DNA of 11,329 nucleotides from an uncultured Dyadobacter sp. (GTDB lineage: Bacteria; Bacteroidota; Bacteroidia; Cytophagales; Spirosomataceae), in NCBI GenBank assembly GCA_946481035.1, contig CAMLNK010000044.1, positions 1-11,329 on the forward strand, written 5' to 3'. This document shows positions 1-7,382 of this stretch, piece after piece. Numbering within the stretch: position 1 is the stretch's first letter; each line of letters starts with the position of its first letter. The position numbers and the translations under genes are program-made. Below the pieces are notes generated by a model. It worked only from the letters and a program-made list of their open reading frames with translations, was not told the origin of the DNA and did not search any database.

Positions 1-3000
1 CGTCCTGGTATTGTTTTTGGGCAATCTGAGGGCCGGGTTGATCGTCGCTTCGGTAATTCCGCTGGCGATGCTTTTCGCGGTCGCGATGATGAATCTGTTC
101 GGGGTAAGCGGTAATTTGATGAGCCTCGGTGCGCTGGATTTCGGGCTGATAGTCGATGGCGCGGTAATCATCGTAGAGGCGATCCTGCACCATTTGCATA
201 CCTCCAAAAAATACGCGGGAGTAAACCTGCTCACCCGGCAGCAGATGAACGACGAGGTGTCGGGTTCAGCGGGCCGGATGATGAATGCAGCCGTTTTCGG
301 GCAGATCATCATTCTGATCGTGTACCTGCCCATACTTTCACTGTCGGGCATTGAAGGCAAAATGTTCAAGCCTATGGCACAGACGGTCGCATTTGCGATC
401 CTGGGCGCATTCATATTATCGCTTACCTACGTGCCGATGATCAGTTCACTATTGATCAGCCGGAAGATCGGCCACGCGCCCAACTGGTCGGACAGGGTAA
501 TGGAAAAGATCGAGCGCGTGTATGAGCGGGCGCTTACGCGTGCATTGCGCTTCAAGCGCGCGATGGTGGCCGGTGCTTTTGTGCTTTTCGGCGGGGCGGT
601 GCTGGTTTTCAGCCAAATGGGCGGGGAGTTTATCCCGCAGCTCGAAGAAGGCGATTTCGCAACCGAGACGCGCCTTTTGGTAGGTACCAACCTGAGTACC
701 ACGGTAGAGGCGATCAACCGCATTTCCGATCGCCTGAAAAAGGATTATCCCGAAGTGATCAAAATCGTATCGCGCATTGGCAGCGCCGAAATCCCTACCG
801 ACCCGATGCCGATCGAGGGCGGGGATATGATCATTGTTTTGAAAGACAAATCGGAATGGACCCATGCCAAGAGCTTTCCCGAGCTGGCCAACAAAATGGC
901 GGCCACGGCCCAGGAAGTGGTTCCGGGCGTGACTACCGGCTTCCAATACCCCGTGCAAATGCGCTTTAATGAGCTCATGACCGGCGCGAAGCAGGATGTG
1001 GTTTGCAAGATATTCGGGGAAGATCTCGATAAGCTGGCTGAATACGCAAACCAGCTCGGCCAGATTGCCCGGCATGTGGACGGCACCGCCGACTGGTATG
1101 TAGAGGAGGTAACCGGCATGCCGCAGATCGTGATCGACTTCAACCGCGCCGAAATAGCGAAATATGGCCTGAATATTGACGATCTGAACAAGACTATCAA
1201 TGCCGCGTTCGCAGGCGCCGCCGCCGGGCAGATTTACGAAGGCGAAAAGCGTTTCGATCTCGTGGTGCGGGTGGGCGCGGAAGGCCGCAAAAGCATTACC
1301 GATGTGCAAAACCTGCTGGTACCGACGCCCACCGGCCTGCAAATACCACTCAGCCAGGTGGCTGCTATCCGCGAAGTGGAAGGCCCGAACCAGATCCAGC
1401 GCGAAGACACGCGTCGTCGGATTATCGTCGGTTTCAACGTACGGGGCCGCGATGTGCAGTCGATCGTGGAAGAGTTGCAGCAGAAGGTGGAGGCGCAGAT
1501 CAAGTTCGGAAGCGGGTACGCCATTACTTACGGCGGTGCATTCGAAAACCTGCAACAGGCCAAAGCGCGGCTGGGCATTGCCGTGCCGGTAGCGCTCCTG
1601 CTGATTTTCATGATGCTCTATTTCACCTTCTCGTCGGTGAAAGACGGCGCGCTCATTTACACGGCCATCCCGCTTTCGGCCATCGGCGGCGTGTTCGCAC
1701 TGGCTATGCGCGGTATGCCGTTCAGCATTTCGGCAGGCGTTGGTTTCATCGCTTTGTTCGGCGTGGCTGTGCTGAACGGCATCGTGCTCATCTCTGAATT
1801 CAACCGTATCAAAAAAGAGGGCATTATCACCGACGCATTGCAACTCGTCATGACCGGCACCCGCAACCGGTTACGCCCGGTGCTGATGACCGCGGCCGTG
1901 GCATCGCTCGGTTTTTTGCCGATGGCGATCAGCAATGGTGCCGGGGTCGAAGTGCAGCGGCCCCTGGCGACGGTGGTAATAGGAGGGTTGGTGACGGCTA
2001 CATTGCTGACGCTGTTTGTGCTGCCGGCTTTGTATTTGTTGTTTAATTCAAAAAATAAACCGGAGCCGAAGCAACGCAGTGTCGCCACTGTAATGGGCTT
2101 GCTGCTGCTATTGGCAACTTCGGTACAAGCGCAGAATAACCCGATAAGCGTTGAAGAAGCGGTGCAAAAAGCATTGACGCACAACCGCGGGGTGAAGAGT
2201 GTGCGACTAGGCGAGCAGGCGGCGGAAAAGCTGAGGCGCAGCGCGTTTGATATCGCTAAAACGGGCGTCAGTGCGGATTATGGCAAGTTCAACAGCCCGA
2301 ATAATGATACCCGCACTGGTATCACGCAGACAATCGCCTTCCCGTCGGTATATACCAACCAGCGCAAGGCACGCGAAGCGGATTACCTCGCAGCGCAGGC
2401 ACGTACGAGGTTAAGCGAGCAGGAGGTGCGCACAGGCGTGAGGCAACTTTTTTATGAATATGCCGTGCTGAAAGAGCGTGAGAAGCTGCTGACCTACGCC
2501 GACAGTATTTTCGCCGGTTTTGAAACCAAATCCAACCTCCGTTTCGAGCGCGGCGCATCCAATGTGCTGGAAAAAACAGCCGCCAGCTCGCAGAAACAGC
2601 AAATCGCCAACCAGCTCAACCTGGTGCGCCACGATATCGGCATTGTGCTCGAACGATTCAACTTCTGGTTGCAGGATTCATTGGCATACACCCCTCAATG
2701 GACCACGCCTCGCATACCGGCACCGGACCTGCCCGATACGGCCTCGTTAGCAATGGATTTGCCTCAGATCGACGTGGCGAGGCAGCTCACACAGTCGGCC
2801 TTTTTCCGGTACCGGACCGAAAAATCGAAAATGCTTCCGGAATTCTCGGCAGCTTACAATAATCAGAGCCTTCGCGGGACGCAATTGCTGAACGGGCGGG
2901 AAGTAAACCTCACCGGCAAGGACAGGTTCGGTTATTACGGCCTGGGTATCAATATTCCGATCTTTTTCAAAGCCCAAACCGCGCAAATCGCCGCTGCCCG

Positions 3001-3307
3001 CATCGAGTGGCTTCGTGCGCAAAACGACGTCGAGCTCACCGAACAACGCCTGCACTCCGATGGGCGGAATGCGCGGGAGCAGGTCCGGAAATTCGCCGAA
3101 AACCTGCGCTACTACGAAGAACAGGGCCTGCCTAACGCAGACACGATCATTACCGTGGCCGATAGCCAGTTTGTCGCCGGGGAGATCGACTACCTGCAAT
3201 GGGTGATCCTGGCAGGGCAGTCCATTGCCATTAAAAGCGAATATGTGAATGCATTGGGCAGCTATAACGAGGCGGTCATACAGTTACTCCATTTGAACAA
3301 CCAATAA
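1..3307 (+). CDS. czcA: CzcA-type heavy-metal RND efflux pump fused to a TolC-like outer-membrane factor (5' partial)
   Basis: Proton-driven inner-membrane pump that exports divalent metal cations, joined in one chain to its outer-membrane duct. The frame is open to the window edge, and the first visible codons encode the membrane helix that starts NLRAGLIVASVIPLAM, so the true start lies upstream; the TTG at 11 is not it. Residues are counted from that TTG. The TM4 signature DFGLIVDGA with a following E (D43, D49, E56) matches the HME-RND proton-relay motif of CzcA/CnrA-like pumps rather than the Cu/Ag CusA type. MRFNELMTG near 320 is also CzcA-like. The second periplasmic loop spans about 205-520, and TM8-TM12 about 523-678. 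A short basic linker and a second hydrophobic stretch (about 692-707, ending VQA before Q708) follow, then an outer-membrane efflux domain to 1098. The adaptor gene follows after 6 bp. The substrate (Zn/Co/Ni/Cd class) is inferred from motifs. Confidence 0.93.
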   Translation, partial: VLVLFLGNLRAGLIVASVIPLAMLFAVAMMNLFGVSGNLMSLGALDFGLIVDGAVIIVEAILHHLHTSKKYAGVNLLTRQQMNDEVSGSAGRMMNAAVFGQIIILIVYLPILSLSGIEGKMFKPMAQTVAFAILGAFILSLTYVPMISSLLISRKIGHAPNWSDRVMEKIERVYERALTRALRFKRAMVAGAFVLFGGAVLVFSQMGGEFIPQLEEGDFATETRLLVGTNLSTTVEAINRISDRLKKDYPEVIKIVSRIGSAEIPTDPMPIEGGDMIIVLKDKSEWTHAKSFPELANKMAATAQEVVPGVTTGFQYPVQMRFNELMTGAKQDVVCKIFGEDLDKLAEYANQLGQIARHVDGTADWYVEEVTGMPQIVIDFNRAEIAKYGLNIDDLNKTINAAFAGAAAGQIYEGEKRFDLVVRVGAEGRKSITDVQNLLVPTPTGLQIPLSQVAAIREVEGPNQIQREDTRRRIIVGFNVRGRDVQSIVEELQQKVEAQIKFGSGYAITYGGAFENLQQAKARLGIAVPVALLLIFMMLYFTFSSVKDGALIYTAIPLSAIGGVFALAMRGMPFSISAGVGFIALFGVAVLNGIVLISEFNRIKKEGIITDALQLVMTGTRNRLRPVLMTAAVASLGFLPMAISNGAGVEVQRPLATVVIGGLVTATLLTLFVLPALYLLFNSKNKPEPKQRSVATVMGLLLLLATSVQAQNNPISVEEAVQKALTHNRGVKSVRLGEQAAEKLRRSAFDIAKTGVSADYGKFNSPNNDTRTGITQTIAFPSVYTNQRKAREADYLAAQARTRLSEQEVRTGVRQLFYEYAVLKEREKLLTYADSIFAGFETKSNLRFERGASNVLEKTAASSQKQQIANQLNLVRHDIGIVLERFNFWLQDSLAYTPQWTTPRIPAPDLPDTASLAMDLPQIDVARQLTQSAFFRYRTEKSKMLPEFSAAYNNQSLRGTQLLNGREVNLTGKDRFGYYGLGINIPIFFKAQTAQIAAARIEWLRAQNDVELTEQRLHSDGRNAREQVRKFAENLRYYEEQGLPNADTIITVADSQFVAGEIDYLQWVILAGQSIAIKSEYVNALGSYNEAVIQLLHLNNQ

Positions 3308-3313
3308 GTCATC

Positions 3314-4492
3314 ATGAAAACATACATCTTAATATCGGTCGCATTCTGGGCTTGCCTGTCGTGCAAAGCGCCCAGCCGGGAGGAAGCAGCGGCGTCGGCG
3401 GACACTGCGAATAACGCGCCTGCCCCGGCTGGTGGTTCTGCTGCCGCCGCGACGATGCGGCAGGTGTCGTTCGATCCGCAGCAAATGCGCAATGTGGGAA
3501 TCGAGGTCGGCGAGCCGGTTTTGAAAAACGTATCCGGAACGCTCACGCTGCAAGGTATGATCGACGTTCCGCCGCAAAGTACTATCAGCCTCAGTTTTCC
3601 GTTGGGCGGATATCTCAAATCGACGAAAATGTTGCCGGGAATGCGGGTGAGAAAAGGGCAGGTGCTGGCTGAGCTGGAAGATATGCAGTTTATCCAGCTT
3701 CAACAGGATTACCTCACGGCGCGGGCCAAATTCGAGCTGGCTGAAAGTGAATACGCCCGTCAGAAAGACCTTAACCAAAGCAAAGCGGCCAGCGACAAGG
3801 TTTTCCAGCAAGCAAAAGCGGAAATGGAAACGCAGCGGATATTAATGAACGCCCTCGCCCGGAAACTGGAAGTGATAGGCATTGCGCCCAAAAAGCTGAC
3901 CCCGGACAATATTTCAAAAACAGTCCCGATTCTTTCGCCGATCGACGGGTTTGTTTCAAAAGTGAATGTGAACGTGGGCAAATATACCTCGCCTACGGAC
4001 ATGCTTTTCGAGCTCGTCGACCCGAAAAACATTCACCTCGCATTGAATGTGTTCGAAAAGGACCTGAATGCATTGTCTGTCGGTCAGCGGGTTACGGCTT
4101 ATGCCAACGCCGATCCTTCCAGGAAGTTTACAGCCGAAATTATCCTGATCGGGAAGAGCCTCACAGCTGACAGAATGGCGGAGGTTCATTGCCATTTCGA
4201 CCGGTATAGTGCCGCTCTCGTACCCGGCATGTTTATGAACGGCGAGGTTTCAATAGCAAGTAAAAAGGCGCTTACGGTTCCCGAAGACGCCGTAGTTCGC
4301 TGGGAGAACAAGTCTTTTGTATTCGTGGAACGCGATTCGGGTAGTTTCGAAATGGTGGAAATCGAGCCTGGAACGATCAGGGACGGCTTTCAGCAGATCG
4401 GCGGCGCGGGCATCGGTGCCGGGTCGAAAATCGTGATCCGCAATGCCTATTCGCTTCTCATGAAAATGAAGAATGCCGAAGAGGAAAGCTAA
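3314..4492 (+). CDS. Periplasmic adaptor (membrane fusion) lipoprotein of the RND metal efflux system, CusB/CzcB type
   Basis: Links the inner-membrane pump to the outer-membrane duct of the tripartite exporter. The N-terminus is a short signal with a probable lipobox ending at Cys17 (ACLSC). An Ala/Pro-rich flexible linker follows at about 24-47. The two halves of a barrel-sandwich (lipoyl-like) domain lie near 90-122 (GMRVRKGQVLAELED) and 203-237 (ILSPIDGFVSKVNVNVGKY). Between them is a charged alpha-helical hairpin (about 123-190). A beta-barrel and a membrane-proximal domain complete the 392 aa, a usual length for the family. No separate His/Met-rich metal-binding tail is seen. The ATG lies 6 bp after the pump stop, so the genes are almost certainly co-transcribed and probably translationally coupled. 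The lipobox is not canonical, so lipidation is likely but not certain. The class is clear; assignment to CzcB versus CusB is not. Confidence 0.93.
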   Translation: MKTYILISVAFWACLSCKAPSREEAAASADTANNAPAPAGGSAAAATMRQVSFDPQQMRNVGIEVGEPVLKNVSGTLTLQGMIDVPPQSTISLSFPLGGYLKSTKMLPGMRVRKGQVLAELEDMQFIQLQQDYLTARAKFELAESEYARQKDLNQSKAASDKVFQQAKAEMETQRILMNALARKLEVIGIAPKKLTPDNISKTVPILSPIDGFVSKVNVNVGKYTSPTDMLFELVDPKNIHLALNVFEKDLNALSVGQRVTAYANADPSRKFTAEIILIGKSLTADRMAEVHCHFDRYSAALVPGMFMNGEVSIASKKALTVPEDAVVRWENKSFVFVERDSGSFEMVEIEPGTIRDGFQQIGGAGIGAGSKIVIRNAYSLLMKMKNAEEES

Positions 4493-4547
4493 CCGGCCGC
4501 TGGATAAGATTTTGTATGACAATCGGTTGTGATGGCATTATATTTTC

Positions 4548-4578
4548 ATGTACAGTAAACGTACATAGTTATTGTACA
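4548..4578. repeat. Cluster of GTAC palindromes between convergent genes
   Basis: ATGTAC (4548-4553) and GTACAT (4561-4566) form an inverted repeat with a 7-base spacer. A second perfect TGTACA palindrome lies at 4573-4578 (the first is at 4549-4554), so GTAC cores recur at 4550, 4561 and 4574, roughly one helical turn apart. The stretch lies 56 bases after the adaptor stop codon and before the terminator hairpin, so it would fall in the 3' untranslated region of the efflux transcript. It could be a protein-binding site or RNA structure; chance is possible. Confidence 0.35.
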
Positions 4579-4597
4579 CGTTGAGTAAAGCGCGAAC

Positions 4598-4621
4598 ACC
4601 TCCCGGGATTTCCCGGGAGGT
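4598..4621. terminator. Strong intrinsic terminator hairpin between efflux operon and sulfatase gene
   Basis: A 10-bp GC-rich stem (ACCTCCCGGG paired with CCCGGGAGGT) encloses a 4-base loop. On the + strand it is followed by a T-rich run (4621-4629), the layout of a Rho-independent terminator for the efflux operon. It also begins 7 bases past the sulfatase stop codon on the - strand, where no U-run follows. It is therefore best for the + transcript, but may act on both. Confidence 0.85.
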
Positions 4622-4627
4622 ATTTTG

Positions 4628-6190
4628 TTATTTATTAGCTATCGCATCCGGAAACGGTACCGGCTTACCTGTCGCTTTGAACGTAGGCCATTGCGCATCC
4701 CAGGCTTTCAATTGTTTGGTAAGAAGCGCGGCCAGTTCCTTTACCTTCGCCGGGTTGGAGGCGGCTACATCATGTTCCTCGCCGATATCGCTGTGCAGAT
4801 TGTACAGTTCCAGCTTCGCCTGGCGGTAATCGTAGATCAGTTTCCAATCGCCCTGCCTGAATGCGCTTGCATAATGGATATTGGGGCCTTCGGCGGCAAT
4901 CCACCGGTTGGGGTGGTGCCATACCAGTCCGCGCTTATCGTCTTTGAATGCGGGATTTTTAAGGATAGGCAAAAATGTTCTTCCATCCATCTTCTGAATG
5001 GTTTTAGCATTCTTCACGCCGGCGATGTCAAGAATCGTAGGGAAAAAATCTTCCACGATCACGTACTGATCGGCCACCGAGCCGGCCTTCACAACGCCCG
5101 GCCATCTCACCAGCATCGGCTCGCGGATACCGCCTTCATAAACAGAGCCTTTTCCTGCTTTGAGGGGCAGATTGTGCGTCCAGGCCTTGCCGCCGCGCGC
5201 AGGCGTGGTGCTCAGGCCGCCGTTGTCGGACATAAAAAGTACCACCGTGTTGTCGGCGATCTTCTTGTCGTCCAGGTATTTGAGCACATCGCCCAGGCTC
5301 TTGTCCATTCCTTCGAGGAGCGCGGCGTATTTGGCTTCGGTGCTATCGAGCCCGGCTTGGAGGTATTTGTTCAGGAAGCGCGGATCGGCCGTCAGCGGCA
5401 CGTGAACGGCGTAATGCGCCAGGTAGAGGAAAAACGGCTTCTTGTCGGTAACGGGTTTGTCGATGGCTTTCAGGGCTTCGATCGTGATTGCATCGCTCAG
5501 GAAAGTATCGGTGCCGTGGTAGGCTTCCAGCCCGGGCACTGCATTGCGGTTGGGCTTTCCGTTGGCGGGGCTGTCGTAATTCGCCCGGCCCGAATAGCTT
5601 GCCGGATGGCCGATGGAACTTCCGGCGATGTTAACGTCAAATCCGGCATTGAGCGGATCGGCCCCCGGCGTACCCGAAGAACCAAAATGCGCCTTGCCGC
5701 TATGAACCGTGTAATAGCCGTTCCGGCGCATTACCTCGGGCAATGCGGTGGCATGAAAAGTATGCTCCACGCCCGCGACCGGACTAAAACCGTTGATATT
5801 CCAGTCGACGGAATTGAGCGCCGCGTCGGCGTAATCGGTGTTCTTGTTCTTATCAGGCGACGTCCAGTGTGTCACGCGGTTATGCGCGGCATTCACGCCG
5901 GTGATCAGGCTCACGCGCGTAGGCGTACACACGGGCATTGCGTAGGCGTTCGTGAACTTCACGCCCTCGCGGGCGAGGCGTTCCATATTGGGCGTATGGT
6001 ACCGGCGGTTGAAATCGGTGGGTTTGTTCCAGAACGGGACCGATGTATCCTGCCAGCCCATATCGTCGACCAGGAAAATAATGACATTCGGTTTGTTTTT
6101 TGATGCCTGCTGCGCCAGAATGGGGCAGGAAAGGAATAGCATGGACAACAACATCGCATAAGGCTGCCATGCGGTAAAACGGGTGTTCAT
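4628..6190 (-). CDS. Exported sulfatase, formylglycine (Cys) type, arylsulfatase A-like
   Basis: Hydrolyses sulfate esters, probably from a sulfated glycan or other organic sulfate, in the periplasm or at the cell surface. The ATG at 6190 is preferred over one 23 codons upstream because a signal peptide begins there (MNTRFTAW, hydrophobic core, then ILAQQ). The resulting protein is 520 aa, typical of family S1. Visible active-site elements are D42-D43 (metal), CTPTR with C88 as the residue converted to formylglycine, K166/H168 (GKAHFG), H263, D322-N323 (SDNGG), and K347 with EGGIREP (352-358). The C-terminal part (LYNLHSDIGEEHD) is the usual sulfatase tail. Cys22 before the alternative cleavage point could also act as a lipobox. 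No formylglycine-generating enzyme, SusC/SusD pair or glycosidase lies nearby, so maturation depends on a gene elsewhere and the substrate cannot be assigned. Confidence 0.95.
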   Translation of the reverse strand: MNTRFTAWQPYAMLLSMLFLSCPILAQQASKNKPNVIIFLVDDMGWQDTSVPFWNKPTDFNRRYHTPNMERLAREGVKFTNAYAMPVCTPTRVSLITGVNAAHNRVTHWTSPDKNKNTDYADAALNSVDWNINGFSPVAGVEHTFHATALPEVMRRNGYYTVHSGKAHFGSSGTPGADPLNAGFDVNIAGSSIGHPASYSGRANYDSPANGKPNRNAVPGLEAYHGTDTFLSDAITIEALKAIDKPVTDKKPFFLYLAHYAVHVPLTADPRFLNKYLQAGLDSTEAKYAALLEGMDKSLGDVLKYLDDKKIADNTVVLFMSDNGGLSTTPARGGKAWTHNLPLKAGKGSVYEGGIREPMLVRWPGVVKAGSVADQYVIVEDFFPTILDIAGVKNAKTIQKMDGRTFLPILKNPAFKDDKRGLVWHHPNRWIAAEGPNIHYASAFRQGDWKLIYDYRQAKLELYNLHSDIGEEHDVAASNPAKVKELAALLTKQLKAWDAQWPTFKATGKPVPFPDAIANK

Positions 6191-6296
6191 ATTAATTAGT
6201 GGATCGGGGTTAGGGAATAACAAGGCGGCAAGATCGGGAAAATCGCTGTACAAAAGCAATTGTTTTATGTCATAAACGAAGTTTTGCAGCCTAAAC

Positions 6297-6327
6297 TTTG
6301 AAGGATGGTAATTTTAACCTTACTTTG
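6297..6327 (+). promoter_or_regulatory. Candidate Bacteroidota-type promoter for the 6432-6821 gene
   Basis: TTTG (6297-6300) is followed after 19 bases by TTACTTTG (6320-6327). The Bacteroidota sigma-ABfr consensus is TTTG, then 19-25 bases, then TAnnTTTG, so this has one mismatch. Transcription would begin near 6334, leaving a leader of about 100 nt before the ATG at 6432. No equally good match was seen for the divergent sulfatase gene in the same 241-bp gap. Confidence 0.4.
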
Positions 6328-6360
6328 TCTATAAAATAAGTAGATTAGCAGTGATCCGGC

Positions 6361-6435
6361 ATGAACCACCTGCTGCTGGAATGAAATTTTGGAGGCATGA
6401 GACGTCAACTCCTATTTAAACTGGAAACCGCATGA
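6361..6435 (+). other. Chain of overlapping mini-ORFs in the leader of the 6432-6821 gene
   Basis: Three tiny reading frames run into the gene start. They are 6361-6384 (7 codons, with three consecutive CTG Leu codons), 6381-6419 (12 codons) and 6397-6435 (12 codons). The first overlaps the second by ATGA, and the third overlaps the start of the 129-aa gene by ATGA at 6432-6435. A GGAGG sits directly before the ATG at 6397, but only one base away, too close for a normal Shine-Dalgarno. They may be translation-coupling leader peptides or chance. Confidence 0.25.
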
Positions 6436-6821
6436 TATTAGAAAAAACATTTCATCTGAGCGTGGGCCGGGAGGCCAAGATCGTGGTAAAAGGGCAGGTG
6501 GCCCGCAACCGCAGCGAAATCATCATCGATTACGAATTTCTTATCCGCGAAAAGCACGACACCGGCTTCCGGGAGCCGATTGGCCCGAACCATCCGCAAT
6601 ACTGGAAACTCAAAAAATCCACCCCCGAGCGCTCCCAGCTCCTCCAACTCGAATACAGCGGCATTTCCCGCAAGCAAATCAGGGAAGCCACCCGCGAATT
6701 CAAACGCGCCATCGGCCCGGGTTACACTTACCGCTACCAAAACGAAATCGAAGAACGTACGAAATACCTGAAAGGCATCCGCGTCAGCGCCCTGAGTCGC
6801 CGGATGCTTTCTGTGGCGTAA
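6432..6821 (+). CDS. Small basic protein of unknown function
   Basis: I do not recognise the family. The 129-aa product has no signal peptide or membrane segment, so it is probably cytoplasmic. The N-terminal third (residues 1-38) looks beta-rich, with alternating hydrophobic residues (FHLSV, KIVVKG, EIIIDYEFLI). The C-terminal two thirds is rich in Arg, Lys and Glu and reads as helices (ISRKQIREATREFKRA). Net charge is clearly positive, which would fit nucleic-acid binding, but no known motif supports that. Codon choice (many C-ending codons such as ACC, CTC, GGC) matches the large neighbouring genes, which supports a real gene. It is divergent from the sulfatase and ends 17 bp from the convergent helix-turn-helix gene, too close for a separate terminator. 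Confidence 0.75.
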   Translation: MILEKTFHLSVGREAKIVVKGQVARNRSEIIIDYEFLIREKHDTGFREPIGPNHPQYWKLKKSTPERSQLLQLEYSGISRKQIREATREFKRAIGPGYTYRYQNEIEERTKYLKGIRVSALSRRMLSVA

Positions 6822-6838
6822 GAGGAGGGGATGCCGGG

Positions 6839-7339
6839 TTAGGCAGATCGTGCTATGCCGCTAATAACAGCCGCCTTCTGCCAAATGTAATAATAGAACA
6901 TAGCCCTGACAGGTTGTGACATCGAGCGAGTGCCATTTACCCAGGCGCTTACGTTGCTTTTATCGATACCGGTTTCATCCACAATGTCCTTTACCTTGAT
7001 ATCGTAGCTGTTCATTGCCTCGCGAATGTATTCCGGTGTCACTTTTTCAGTCGGGTTTCCCTGATATGGAACCGCGGTTACTACGATTTCATAATCCGGG
7101 AAAAAGTGCAAAAACAGTTCTTTTGTACGAAGGATCAACCTAGCCTCGTCGGCATGATTTTCGTGTGGGGATTTAGTTTGAACGGTATGTATATGCATGA
7201 CTTTGTCAGCCACTGAAAGTACCTTGAAAGTAATCCTAGCAAACTTGCGATATTGTAATGCTCCTACTTTAAGCTTAGCAATATTTTCGGAAGTGGTTAA
7301 CTCCTCGATCAAGTGAATATTTTTTACGATCGTTTCCAT
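6839..7339 (-). CDS. Protein with C-terminal helix-turn-helix, likely DNA-binding regulator
   Basis: The 166-aa product has two parts. Residues 1-95 form an unrecognised alpha/beta region (KFARITFKVL, EIVVTAVPYQG) with no catalytic motif I can identify. Residues about 100-150 form an XRE-like helix-turn-helix: TPEYIREAM (helix 1), VKDIVDETG (helix 2) and DKSNVSAWVNGTRSM (recognition helix and wing). No signal peptide is seen. It is the second gene of a two-gene - strand unit, 43 bp after the 109-aa gene. The repeats upstream of that gene are its plausible operator. The stretch is visibly more AT-rich than the flanking efflux, sulfatase and receptor genes, which hints at recent acquisition. 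An antitoxin-like or mobile-element regulator is possible, but the first gene does not resemble a toxin I know. Confidence 0.8.
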   Translation of the reverse strand: METIVKNIHLIEELTTSENIAKLKVGALQYRKFARITFKVLSVADKVMHIHTVQTKSPHENHADEARLILRTKELFLHFFPDYEIVVTAVPYQGNPTEKVTPEYIREAMNSYDIKVKDIVDETGIDKSNVSAWVNGTRSMSQPVRAMFYYYIWQKAAVISGIARSA

Positions 7340-7382
7340 TTGAATAATATTAATTACTAAAAACCGAATGCTGTACAGCTAA

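Noticed and set aside
11..13. TTG at 11 as start of the pump gene
   Set aside because: Upstream codons stay open and continue the conserved membrane helix, so the gene is cut by the window edge.
449..1843. Long - strand open frame (464 codons) inside the pump gene
   Set aside because: It lies wholly antisense to strongly conserved RND sequence, has a low-complexity His/Arg/Ala-rich translation with no family resemblance, and is a by-product of GC-rich codon bias.
2093..3307. Separate outer-membrane-factor gene starting at the internal ATG 2093
   Set aside because: There is no stop between pump and factor, and starting here removes the basic residues a signal peptide needs; these come from the fusion linker. 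An internal start cannot be excluded but is not favoured.
4625..6103. Long + strand open frame (492 codons) opposite the sulfatase
   Set aside because: The opposite strand carries every sulfatase active-site motif in order with a signal peptide; the + frame resembles no protein and begins inside the terminator's T-run.
6191..6259. Upstream ATG at 6259 for the sulfatase
   Set aside because: It would put 23 polar and proline-containing residues before a complete signal peptide, blocking normal export; the ATG at 6190 fits.
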